NCBI GenBank assembly: GCA_945903885.1
Contig: CAMDPB010000015.1
Coordinates: 1-10,706, forward strand
Direction of reading: 5' to 3'
From: Candidatus Finniella inopinata
GTDB lineage: Bacteria; Pseudomonadota; Alphaproteobacteria; Paracaedibacterales; CAITNM01
Length of the DNA stretch: 10,706 nt
Shown here: piece after piece, positions 1 through 5,997 of the stretch
Position numbering within the stretch: the stretch's first letter is position 1
Layout: every line of letters begins with the position of its first letter
The notes under the pieces: generated by a model
What the model was told of the DNA's origin: nothing
Databases searched by the model: none
The model's input: only the letters and a program-made list of their open reading frames with translations
Translations under genes and position numbers: made by a program

Positions 1-32
1 CACGCCGGTGGTCCCAAGAAAACCAGATGCAT
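1..32 (-). CDS. adk: Adenylate kinase, N-terminal fragment (gene runs off the left edge)
   Basis: Adenylate kinase interconverts ATP + AMP and 2 ADP in the cytoplasm. Only the first ten codons and two bases of the next are present. They read M-H-L-V-F-L-G-P-P-A and lead into the family's N-terminal P-loop (usual form LGPPGAGKGT). The ATG at 32-30 shares its A with the TAA stop of secY (TAATG), so translation is probably coupled to secY. adk directly after secY is the usual order in many alphaproteobacteria and other bacteria, and this supports the call despite the short length. The tenth residue is Ala where Gly is usual; the general P-loop pattern GxxxxGK allows this, but the lysine lies outside the window. 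The call rests on ten residues plus position. Confidence 0.8.
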   Translation of the reverse strand, partial: MHLVFLGPPA

Positions 33-1378
33 TATTTCTTACCTTTAGCTTTCGCTTTTTTGATAAGTCCTTCATATTGGTGCGCAAGCAGATGAGATTG
101 AATCTGTGTAATTGTTTCCATTGTTACACTTACTACAATCAAAATTGTCGTTCCACCAAAGTAGAATGGCAATGACCATTTACTTAGTATCAACTCAGGA
201 ATCAAGCAAATTGAAGCCAAATATAACGCACCAACAACTGTCAGTCTTGTTAAAACATAATCTAAGTAATCTGCAGTTGCTTTGCCCGGCCGAACACCAG
301 GGACATAATTACCTGCTTTACGCAAATTCTCTGCTGTTTCATTTGGGTTAAACATCAAAGCTGTATAGAAAAATGCAAAGAATATAATAAGCGATGCAAA
401 GCAGGTCATGTAAACTGGATGCCCATGAGCAAAAACGGTGCCTATATACCCCATAATAGTATCAGGTGACCCTGTACCTGCAAATCCTGTTATTGTTGCA
501 GGCAAAAGCAATAAAGAAGATGCAAAAATAGGAGGAATAACACCAGCGCTATTTAACTTCAATGGCAAATGAGTTGTTTGTGCTACCGCTGGCATGTTCA
601 CTGCCACCTGACGTTTAGGATATTGGATCAAAATTTTGCGTTGTGCGCGCTCCATAAAGACAACATAGCCAATAACAACAGCCACAAGGGTCAAAACTCC
701 CAGAATTACAACAGCTGATAATGCTCCTTGTCGACCAAGTTCAAATGTACCAAGAACTGCCTGAGGAAGGTTCGCAACTATACCAGCATAAATAATCAAT
801 GAAATTCCATTACCTATACCTCGTGCTGTTATCTGCTCACCCAACCACATAATAAATAATGTACCACCTGTGAGTGTAACTACTGTAGATAATCGGAACA
901 TAAAACCAGGCTCCAACACAGCCATTCCGGTAACTCCTTGGATTTTCTCTAATCCTGCTGAGATTCCATAAGATTGAACCATAGCTAGAATTACAGTACC
1001 ATACCTTGTGTATTGGTTAAGCTTTCGACGACCTACTTCACCTTCTTTTTTTAATGCTTCTAACTGAGGGGAAATTGATGTCATCAGCTGAACAATAATG
1101 CTCGCAGAAATGTACGGCATAATGTTCAAAGCGAAAATTGTCATACGTGTGATAGAACCACCGGAAAACATATCAAGAATTCCAAGAATTCCGCCCGCGT
1201 TTGTTCGCACGAACTCTTGGATAATAAGTGGGTTTATTCCAGGCAAAGGAATATACGTACCCAACCGGTAAACAACAAGCGCTGCTAGAGTAAACCATAT
1301 GCGTTTCTTTAAATCTTCTGCCTTTTTAAAGGTAGAAAAATTTATATTAGCAGCCAGCTGTTCAATAGCAGACGACAT
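32..1378 (-). CDS. secY: Preprotein translocase subunit SecY
   Basis: SecY forms the protein-conducting channel of the SecYEG translocon in the inner membrane. It passes unfolded proteins from SecA or from the ribosome. The protein is 448 residues, a normal family length. About ten hydrophobic segments can be read, near residues 27-45, 78-98, 125-142, 162-180, 190-208, 222-242, 280-298, 325-345, 378-397 and 405-424. The plug region (about 61-75) is glycine-rich. The cytosolic loops that dock SecA and ribosomes are present: one with the basic stretch R247-K255, the other with YVPGVRPGKAT (358-368). R363 in that second loop matches the key arginine (R357) of E. coli. The C-terminus is lysine-rich. 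The N-terminus (SAIEQLAANINFSTFKKAEDL) is alphaproteobacterial in style. An AGAGGA-type ribosome binding site overlaps the rplO stop and supports the ATG start. It is the last spc gene and overlaps adk by one base. Confidence 0.98.
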   Translation of the reverse strand: MSSAIEQLAANINFSTFKKAEDLKKRIWFTLAALVVYRLGTYIPLPGINPLIIQEFVRTNAGGILGILDMFSGGSITRMTIFALNIMPYISASIIVQLMTSISPQLEALKKEGEVGRRKLNQYTRYGTVILAMVQSYGISAGLEKIQGVTGMAVLEPGFMFRLSTVVTLTGGTLFIMWLGEQITARGIGNGISLIIYAGIVANLPQAVLGTFELGRQGALSAVVILGVLTLVAVVIGYVVFMERAQRKILIQYPKRQVAVNMPAVAQTTHLPLKLNSAGVIPPIFASSLLLLPATITGFAGTGSPDTIMGYIGTVFAHGHPVYMTCFASLIIFFAFFYTALMFNPNETAENLRKAGNYVPGVRPGKATADYLDYVLTRLTVVGALYLASICLIPELILSKWSLPFYFGGTTILIVVSVTMETITQIQSHLLAHQYEGLIKKAKAKGKK

Positions 1379-1388
1379 AGTTTTTCCT

Positions 1389-1850
1389 CTATTCTATAAT
1401 TAATTCGCCGCCGCTTTCACTTACTAGTGACTGAGCTGATTTAGTAGCTTTTGTTACCGCATAACTGAACTTAGCTTTAGGCTTTCCGTTACCAAGCAAG
1501 GTAATTTCTTCAAAATACTTTGGCATATAGCCAACCTTAATCAAAAGGTCTCTATCTACTTTTTCACCAGCTTTGATTAAACCGTTGTCTAGCATTAAAT
1601 TGACTTTGTGAAAATCCAGTTCATATTTCTTTGTAGCATGAATGTTTTTGAAACCGCGTTTTGGCAAACGACGGTAGATCGGATTTTGACCACCTTCAAA
1701 ACCGTTCAATGAAACACCAGATCTTGCAGTTTGACCTTTACCACCCTTACCAGATGTTTTACCTAAGCCAGAACCAATACCACGGCCTAAAAGCTTCGCT
1801 TTTGTACGAGCCCCTGGATTATCGCGGATTTCATTAAGAGTAAAAGACAT
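1389..1850 (-). CDS. rplO: 50S ribosomal protein L15
   Basis: L15 is a late-assembling protein of the large subunit that binds 23S rRNA through a long extended N-terminal arm. The protein is 153 residues, within the usual range. The arm (about 20-65) is rich in Gly, Lys and Arg, with the familiar GRGIGSGLGKTSGKGGKGQ stretch at 22-40 and GFEGGQNPIYRRLPKRGF at 50-67. The globular C-terminal half ends in SESGGELIIE, close to the family signature. The ATG at 1850 is preceded by AGGTGAA, a good ribosome binding site that overlaps the rpmD stop region. It lies between rpmD (10-base gap) and secY (10-base gap), the standard spc order. Its stop codon is TAG. Confidence 0.98.
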   Translation of the reverse strand: MSFTLNEIRDNPGARTKAKLLGRGIGSGLGKTSGKGGKGQTARSGVSLNGFEGGQNPIYRRLPKRGFKNIHATKKYELDFHKVNLMLDNGLIKAGEKVDRDLLIKVGYMPKYFEEITLLGNGKPKAKFSYAVTKATKSAQSLVSESGGELIIE

Positions 1851-1860
1851 AATGCTTCAC

Positions 1861-2064
1861 CTATTCACTAACAACTTGCACCATGTGGCGCACTTTACGA
1901 ATTAAACCTTGCACTTCAGGAGTATTTTCCAACTCTCTAACTGCATTTAGCTTACCCAAACCCAAACCTTTAAGATGCAACCTTTGCTTTGAGTCACGAC
2001 GAATCGGACTTCCTGTTTGCTGAACCTTAACAATATCTTTTGTTTTTGCTTTTTTAATTGCCAT
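1861..2064 (-). CDS. rpmD: 50S ribosomal protein L30
   Basis: L30 is a small surface protein of the large subunit. This one has 67 residues: a short lysine-rich lead (MAIKKAKTKD), then the L30 fold. The conserved central stretch TGSPIRRDSKQRLHLKGLGLGKLN (17-40) and the C-terminal helix and strand (VQGLIRKVRHMVQVV) are easy to recognise. Bacterial L30 is about 60 residues and is missing from some lineages, so its retention here between rpsE and rplO is informative. It argues against the most reduced endosymbiont genomes. The ATG at 2064 is preceded by AGGTG, a plausible ribosome binding site. The gaps to rpsE (11) and rplO (10) are typical of one transcript. The stop is TAG. Confidence 0.97.
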   Translation of the reverse strand: MAIKKAKTKDIVKVQQTGSPIRRDSKQRLHLKGLGLGKLNAVRELENTPEVQGLIRKVRHMVQVVSE

Positions 2065-2075
2065 TTCTACACCTA

Positions 2076-2639
2076 CTAATTCGAGGTTGTTGCTGCTTGA
2101 CCATCACGGCGCACAAGCACATCAGAAATTTTCTTTCCTAATTTTGCAGCGATCACTTTTGGTGATGAAACACTTTGCAATGCTTGAAAAGTAGCACGAA
2201 CCATATTGTGGTAGTTATTAGTACCATTTGATTTGCTAACAATGTCATGAATCCCTAAAGCCTCAAAAACTGCACGCATTGGTCCTCCAGCAATCACGCC
2301 AGTACCTGCAGGTGCCGAACGCAAAGTAACAATACCAGCCCCACATCTTGCACGCACATCATGATGAAGCGTACGTCCCTCACGAAGAGGAACTCTTATC
2401 ATAGAGCGCTTAGCTTTATCAACAGCCTTTTTAACAGCATCTGGAACTTCTCTGGCTTTTCCGGTCGCATAACCTACACGGCCCTTGCCATCACCAACCA
2501 CTACAAGAGCTGAAAAGCGCATAGTCTTTCCGCCTTTGACAACTTTCGTTACGCGTCTTACATTCACTAACTTTTCAACGATTTGATCATCGCGATCACG
2601 TTCACGCTGTTCGGTATTACCTTTTGTTTGCCTAGCCAT
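2076..2639 (-). CDS. rpsE: 30S ribosomal protein S5
   Basis: S5 sits at the back of the small subunit, near the mRNA entry channel and the decoding region, and affects fidelity. The protein is 187 residues. The N-terminal double-stranded-RNA-binding-like domain spans about 18-83 and contains the family signature RFSALVVVGDGKGRVGYATG (41-60). The loop VVKGGKT (33-39) corresponds to the place where spectinomycin-resistance changes arise in E. coli. The C-terminal domain holds SAPAGTGVIAGGPMRAVFEALGI (108-130). A small deviation is NNYHNMVRATF (141-151), where many relatives have a form like SNPYNMVRATF. A short polar tail (GQAATTSN) ends the protein. The ATG at 2639 is preceded by AAGGA, overlapping the end of rplR. 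The gap to rplR is 9 bases. Confidence 0.98.
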   Translation of the reverse strand: MARQTKGNTEQRERDRDDQIVEKLVNVRRVTKVVKGGKTMRFSALVVVGDGKGRVGYATGKAREVPDAVKKAVDKAKRSMIRVPLREGRTLHHDVRARCGAGIVTLRSAPAGTGVIAGGPMRAVFEALGIHDIVSKSNGTNNYHNMVRATFQALQSVSSPKVIAAKLGKKISDVLVRRDGQAATTSN

Positions 2640-2648
2640 ACTATATCC

Positions 2649-3008
2649 TTAAAACTTCAAACCAGCTTCACGAGCTGCGTCAGCCAATGCTTTTATACGT
2701 CCATGATATAAATATCCTGAACGATCAAAAACGACCTTCTCAATTCCTTTTGCTTTGGCTAATTCTGCAACTTTTTTGCCTACAAATTTTGCCGCTTCAA
2801 TATTCGAACCATTTTTTAGCGAACTTCCTGGTTTACCAGGGGTTCCAACTAACACTAGGCTTTGTGTGCCGCTACCGTCAGTAATTTGCGCATAGGTATG
2901 CAAGTTAGTACGATGAACGCACAACCGTGGTAAACCTACTGAAATTTTACGTAGTTTGGTTCTAATGCGTTGTTTGCGTCGCTGTTGTAGCTGAGCTGAA
3001 CTTAACAT
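2649..3008 (-). CDS. rplR: 50S ribosomal protein L18
   Basis: L18 binds 5S rRNA, together with L5 and L25, and helps anchor it in the central protuberance of the large subunit. The protein is 119 residues, the normal bacterial length. The N-terminus (about 1-30) is a basic, disordered-type arm rich in Arg, Lys and Gln that contacts 5S rRNA. The globular part contains HRTNLHTYAQI (32-42) and ends in the hallmark GYLYHGRIKALADAAREAGL (98-117). Family members usually have FDRGGYLYHGR; here the first Gly of GG is Ser, a mild change. The gene starts two bases after the rplF stop, so coupled translation is likely. A purine-rich AAGAAG lies just upstream inside the end of rplF. Confidence 0.98.
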   Translation of the reverse strand: MLSSAQLQQRRKQRIRTKLRKISVGLPRLCVHRTNLHTYAQITDGSGTQSLVLVGTPGKPGSSLKNGSNIEAAKFVGKKVAELAKAKGIEKVVFDRSGYLYHGRIKALADAAREAGLKF

Positions 3009-3010
3009 GG

Positions 3011-3544
3011 CTACTTCTTCTTTCCTTCTTTACGAATGATAAACTCGGTTTCCCTAAGAACACCTTTGCCTTTATACGGCTCTGGCTTCCTATATTCACG
3101 TAGTTGTGCTCCAACAGAACCTACTAGCTGCTTATCAAAGCCAGTTATAGCGATTGCAGTTGGTTTCTCACATTTAATCTCAATTCCTTTTGGAATATCG
3201 TAAACAATATCATGGCTATAGCCTAATTGCAAAGTCAATTTAGTACCTGCAACAGCAGCACGGTAACCAACTCCCACAAGAGTAATGTTTAAGGTAAACC
3301 CCTTATCCAAACCCTTCACAATATTTGACAAATTACGTTGAGTTGTCCCCCAAAGTGAACGTCCTCTTTGAGTCGTCTCTTTTGGAGTAATCAAAAAACC
3401 TTTTTCAGTTTTCTCAAAATTAATACAATCTGGAACTTCATAATTTTTAATTCCAGTTTTTCCAGTTAAAGTAACTACATTCCCTGCTTGGGACATTGCT
3501 ACCCCTGCCGGTAGTATTACTTCATGCTTACCAACGCGTGACAT
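3011..3544 (-). CDS. rplF: 50S ribosomal protein L6
   Basis: L6 lies at the base of the L7/L12 stalk and contacts the sarcin-ricin loop region of 23S rRNA, close to where elongation factors bind. The protein is 177 residues, the standard length, with two similar alpha/beta domains (about 1-82 and 83-177). The start MSRVGK and the segment GVGYRA (91-96) are typical. The signature PEPYKGKGV (154-162) is intact. Immediately after it most homologs continue with Arg/Lys-Tyr, but here the residues are Leu-Arg (163-164), which is odd at a nearly invariant site. The C-terminus KEGKKK is normal, so a frameshift is unlikely. The ATG at 3544 is well supported by AGAGGAA, which follows the rpsH stop. The gap to rpsH is 12 bases. 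Confidence 0.98.
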   Translation of the reverse strand: MSRVGKHEVILPAGVAMSQAGNVVTLTGKTGIKNYEVPDCINFEKTEKGFLITPKETTQRGRSLWGTTQRNLSNIVKGLDKGFTLNITLVGVGYRAAVAGTKLTLQLGYSHDIVYDIPKGIEIKCEKPTAIAITGFDKQLVGSVGAQLREYRKPEPYKGKGVLRETEFIIRKEGKKK

Positions 3545-3556
3545 GATCTATTCCTC

Positions 3557-3955
3557 TTAAAATACTCGACACAAAACTTCGCCGCCAACTGTAAGTTCGC
3601 GAGCTTTAGCGTCTGAGATAATACCTTTATTTGTTGACAAAATTGAAATGCCAAGACCATTAGCAACTTTAGAAAGCGTTGCTATAGGTGAATACACACG
3701 ACGACCTGGCTTTGATATACGGTCAATTGTACGTATAACGGCTACATTTTCATGATATTTAAGCTCGATTTTTAGCTCTTTGTGCCCTGTTGCAGCAAGT
3801 CCAACAGAATAGTTTCTAATGTAACCTTCTTCTTGAAGAACTTTAACAAGCCCTTCTTTTTCAATCGAATAAGGACATAAAACTGAATCTTTACGAGCTC
3901 TTTGGCCGTTACGAATACGAGTTAATAAATCTGCAATAGGATCTGTCATTGTCAT
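3557..3955 (-). CDS. rpsH: 30S ribosomal protein S8
   Basis: S8 is a primary 16S rRNA-binding protein that organises the platform of the small subunit. In E. coli it also represses spc translation by binding mRNA near rplE. The protein is 132 residues, the usual length. The start MTMTDPIADLLTRIRNGQ is typical of alphaproteobacteria. The family signature GISILSTNKGII (102-113) and the C-terminal GGEVLCRVF (124-132) are intact. A second in-frame ATG six bases downstream (MTDPIAD) could also serve. The longer form was chosen because alphaproteobacterial S8 proteins commonly carry two extra residues before the Asp-Pro. The gap to rpsN is 7 bases, with only a weak GGTAGA upstream. An S8 target hairpin was not seen next to rplE. 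Confidence 0.98.
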   Translation of the reverse strand: MTMTDPIADLLTRIRNGQRARKDSVLCPYSIEKEGLVKVLQEEGYIRNYSVGLAATGHKELKIELKYHENVAVIRTIDRISKPGRRVYSPIATLSKVANGLGISILSTNKGIISDAKARELTVGGEVLCRVF

Positions 3956-3962
3956 AATTTTT

Positions 3963-4268
3963 CTACCAACTTGATTTAGTTAAACCAGGAATCATTCCTT
4001 GGTTACCTAGTTCACGCAATGCAATTCGTGATATTTGAAATTTACGATAAAAGCCTCTAGAACGACCTGATATTTCGCAGCGATTTCTAACGCGGATTGC
4101 CGCTGAATTTCTTGGACGTTCAGAAAGTTTCATTGTCGCACGAATACGATCTTCTAATGGAAGATCTTTATTATAAATAATTGCTTTTAACGCTGCACGG
4201 CCAATTCTTTGGTTTTCCACCATGACTATGCGGTTTTTATTTTTTTCGATAGAACTACACTTTGCCAT
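3963..4268 (-). CDS. rpsN: 30S ribosomal protein S14 (zinc-free type)
   Basis: S14 joins the head of the small subunit next to S3 and S10. At 101 residues this is the long form. Only Cys4 and Cys64 are present, so the two CxxC pairs of the zinc-binding short form are absent. The signature RCEISGRSRGFYRKFQISRI (63-82) and the C-terminus PGLTKSSW are diagnostic. The N-terminal half is the alphaproteobacterial type (AK-SSIEKN-NR), with Cys replacing the more usual Lys at position 4. The ATG at 4268 has AAGGA about ten bases upstream, overlapping the last codons of rplE. The gap to rplE is 7 bases. The stop is TAG. Confidence 0.98.
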   Translation of the reverse strand: MAKCSSIEKNKNRIVMVENQRIGRAALKAIIYNKDLPLEDRIRATMKLSERPRNSAAIRVRNRCEISGRSRGFYRKFQISRIALRELGNQGMIPGLTKSSW

Positions 4269-4275
4269 TTGTTCT

Positions 4276-4815
4276 TTATCCTTGAATTGGGAAGTTAAGT
4301 GCTTTCAGCAATGCCAATGCATCAGCATCGTTCCTTGCTGTTGAGCAAATTGTGATGTCCATACCACGAATCTTATCAACCTTGTCATAGTTAATTTCAG
4401 GGAATACAAGCTGCTCTTTAAGACCTAAAGAATAATTACCGTTTCCATCAAAACTTTTTTTTGATAATTCCCTAAAGTCACGCACTCGAGGCAAGGCAAT
4501 GTTTACTAGACGATCAATAAACTCATACATACGATCTGTACGAAGAGTAACCTTCACGCCAATGTTCATGCCTTCGCGGAGCTTAAAGCTCGCTATGGAA
4601 TTTTTTGCCTTAGTAATAACAGGCTTTTGTCCTGCTATTTGCATCAAATCATCATAAGCAGCTTGAATTTTTTTGCTATCTTGCGTCGCTTCTGAAACGC
4701 ATATATTTATGACAACTTTTTCAAGCTTTGGGACTTGCATAACATTCTTGTAACCGAGCTCAACTTTAATTGCTTGCTTGGTTTCAGTTTCATATAATTT
4801 TTTAGCTGCACTCAT
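4276..4815 (-). CDS. rplE: 50S ribosomal protein L5
   Basis: L5 binds 5S rRNA and forms part of the central protuberance and an intersubunit bridge. The protein is 179 residues, the normal length. The family signature is LEKVVINICVSEATQDSK (31-48); most bacteria have NMGVGEA where this has NICVSEA. Other landmarks are KPVITKAKNSIASFKLREG (64-82), LPRVRDFREL (108-117) and FPEINYDKVDKIRGMDITI (138-156). The gene begins two bases after the rplX stop and has no clear ribosome binding site (GAAAG is the best match), so its translation probably depends on ribosomes finishing rplX. In E. coli the S8 repressor site of the spc operon lies at this junction; here there is no intergenic room for it. Confidence 0.98.
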   Translation of the reverse strand: MSAAKKLYETETKQAIKVELGYKNVMQVPKLEKVVINICVSEATQDSKKIQAAYDDLMQIAGQKPVITKAKNSIASFKLREGMNIGVKVTLRTDRMYEFIDRLVNIALPRVRDFRELSKKSFDGNGNYSLGLKEQLVFPEINYDKVDKIRGMDITICSTARNDADALALLKALNFPIQG

Positions 4816-4817
4816 GA

Positions 4818-5150
4818 TTAAACTTTCAAAATAGCATTGCCGGTTTTTTTGAAAAAGCGCTCGTTTTTGCCCAGGGCATTCATGCGAACACCAACTTTTT
4901 CAATTTTGTCTGACTGCGGATTAACAATTGCAACATTAGACAAGTAAACTGGAAGAATTTTTTCTACTTGGCCGCCTTGTGGATTAGTTGCCGATGGCTT
5001 TATGTTACGAATAACTTTATTAACACCGTCAATCATAAGTTTTTCATCTTGCAATAAAACCTTTTGCACCACACCACGTTGACCTTTATTACGACCAGTT
5101 GTTACTTCAACTAAGTCGCCTTTTTTTACTTTAAAACGTACCTGAGTCAT
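4818..5150 (-). CDS. rplX: 50S ribosomal protein L24
   Basis: L24 is an assembly initiator that binds the 5' region of 23S rRNA and lies near the exit of the peptide tunnel. The protein is 110 residues, typical for bacteria. The KOW motif spans about residues 5-32 (FKVKKGDLVEV followed by GRNKGQRGVV). It is followed by the conserved IKPSATNPQGGQVEK (50-64) and by SNVAIVNP (71-78). The ATG at 5150-5148 shares one base with the rplN stop (TAATG), which indicates translational coupling. The next gene, rplE, starts two bases after this one stops. rplN, rplX and rplE therefore form a tightly coupled trio. No unusual features are seen in the protein. Confidence 0.97.
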   Translation of the reverse strand: MTQVRFKVKKGDLVEVTTGRNKGQRGVVQKVLLQDEKLMIDGVNKVIRNIKPSATNPQGGQVEKILPVYLSNVAIVNPQSDKIEKVGVRMNALGKNERFFKKTGNAILKV

Positions 5151-5518
5151 TACAACACCTCTGGAGCAAGAGAAATAATCTTCATATAGCCAGCAGATCG
5201 CAATTCACGAGTTACAGGGCCAAATATACGACTTCCAATCGGCTCGCCTTGTTTGTTAATTAATACCGCTGCATTCTTATCAAAAGAAATTGTCGAACCA
5301 TCAACACGTTTTACCGCTTGCTTTGTTCTCACAATAACAGCTCTAAAAATTTCACCTTTTTTTGCTTTGCCTCTTGGCACGGCGTCCTTTACGGTCACCA
5401 CAATAACATCACCTACTGAAGCATATCTTCTTTTAGAACCGCCCAACACTTTAATGCAAAGAACTTCTTTTGCACCGGAGTTGTCTGCTACTTCTAATCT
5501 ACTCTCTGACTGAATCAT
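5150..5518 (-). CDS. rplN: 50S ribosomal protein L14
   Basis: L14 lies on the interface side of the large subunit and forms bridges to 16S rRNA. It is also the docking site of the silencing factor RsfS. The protein is 122 residues, the exact usual length, and is highly conserved. The start MIQSESRLEVADNSGAKE and the signature region RAVIVRTKQAVKRVDGSTI (59-77) are recognisable. The C-terminus MKIISLAPEVL matches alphaproteobacterial proteins. This is the first gene of the classical spc operon, but the gap to rpsQ is only 8 bases, and I see no promoter or terminator there. The spc and S10 blocks thus probably share a transcript. The ribosome binding site GGGTGA lies five bases after the start of the rpsQ stop and close to the ATG. 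It overlaps rplX by one base. Confidence 0.98.
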   Translation of the reverse strand: MIQSESRLEVADNSGAKEVLCIKVLGGSKRRYASVGDVIVVTVKDAVPRGKAKKGEIFRAVIVRTKQAVKRVDGSTISFDKNAAVLINKQGEPIGSRIFGPVTRELRSAGYMKIISLAPEVL

Positions 5519-5526
5519 ACGTCACC

Positions 5527-5766
5527 CTACTTCGCTACTTTTTCTTGAGCTACCCAAGTTTTTGTTTTAGAAATTGGGCTTGACTCAACAATACGAATAA
5601 TATCACCAATATTGAATGCATTATTCTCATCATGAGCTGCATATTTTTTGTGACTTTTCACGTACTTACGGTAAACAGGATGCATAACATCTCTCTCAAC
5701 CTTAACAATAACTGTTTTCGCAGCTTTGTTACTAACTACTACACCCTGTAATACACGACGTGGCAT
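5527..5766 (-). CDS. rpsQ: 30S ribosomal protein S17
   Basis: S17 is a small OB-fold protein that binds the 5' domain of 16S rRNA early in assembly. The protein is 79 residues. Conserved parts are MPRRVLQGVVVS, the KTVIVKVER strand (17-25) and the HPVYRKYVKSHKKYAAHDE stretch (29-47). The C-terminal family signature is recognisable as GDIIRIVESSPIS (54-66), but the basic residue normally found just before the Pro is Ser here (S63). Nearby, Thr70 replaces the Arg/Lys usual before Trp in KTK-W. Both changes remove positive charge from the rRNA-facing end. The ATG at 5766 is preceded by GAGAG. The gap to rpmC is 13 bases, and to rplN 8 bases. The stop is TAG. Confidence 0.97.
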   Translation of the reverse strand: MPRRVLQGVVVSNKAAKTVIVKVERDVMHPVYRKYVKSHKKYAAHDENNAFNIGDIIRIVESSPISKTKTWVAQEKVAK

Positions 5767-5779
5767 ACTTAACTCTCTC

Positions 5780-5971
5780 TTACGCTGACTTTAATTGTGT
5801 CAGTTTGGTTTTCACACGAGCGTAATCCCGACGGCACTCACGCACACGAGATGTTTTCTCCAATTTTCCTTCGGCTTTTTGCATGCGCAAGTTAAACAGT
5901 TCCTTTTTAATAGAAACCAAAGATTCTACTAGCGCTTTCGCATTTTTTTCTTTTAATTCAACAAACTTCAC
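5780..5971 (-). CDS. rpmC: 50S ribosomal protein L29
   Basis: L29 is a small, two-helix protein beside the peptide tunnel exit, where together with L23 it helps dock trigger factor and the signal recognition particle. From the GTG at 5971 it is 63 residues, beginning MKFVELKEKN. The conserved segment ELFNLRMQKAEGKLEKTSRV (27-46 in the longer numbering) identifies the family, and the remainder is helical and rich in Lys, Arg and Glu. There is no ATG. A second in-frame GTG at 5980 would add three residues (MIAVKF...). The downstream GTG is preferred because GGTGA, complementary to the 16S tail, lies five bases before it, while no purine-rich site precedes 5980, and because homologs usually start a few residues before the E/D-L motif. 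The start is therefore uncertain by three codons; the identity is not. Confidence 0.93.
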   Translation of the reverse strand: MKFVELKEKNAKALVESLVSIKKELFNLRMQKAEGKLEKTSRVRECRRDYARVKTKLTQLKSA

Positions 5972-5976
5972 AGCAA

Positions 5977-5981
5977 TCACC
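5977..5981 (-). promoter_or_regulatory. Likely ribosome binding site of rpmC (GGTGA)
   Basis: GGTGA on the minus strand lies five bases before the GTG at 5971 and matches the part of the anti-Shine-Dalgarno complement that follows AAGGA. The alternative GTG start at 5980-5978 lies inside this motif, the same arrangement as in rplC. Confidence 0.5.
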
Positions 5982-5997
5982 GCTAATTAATATAGGT

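Noticed and set aside
4845..4860. A T-run and A-run near the rplX end that could look like a terminator
   Set aside because: On the minus strand this is a coding run of Phe and Lys codons (RFFKKTG) with no stable GC stem before it.
5253..5513. An 86-codon plus-strand open frame opposite rplN
   Set aside because: It falls wholly inside the very conserved L14 gene in reverse, and its Ser/Thr- and Leu-rich translation is what reverse frames of such genes produce.
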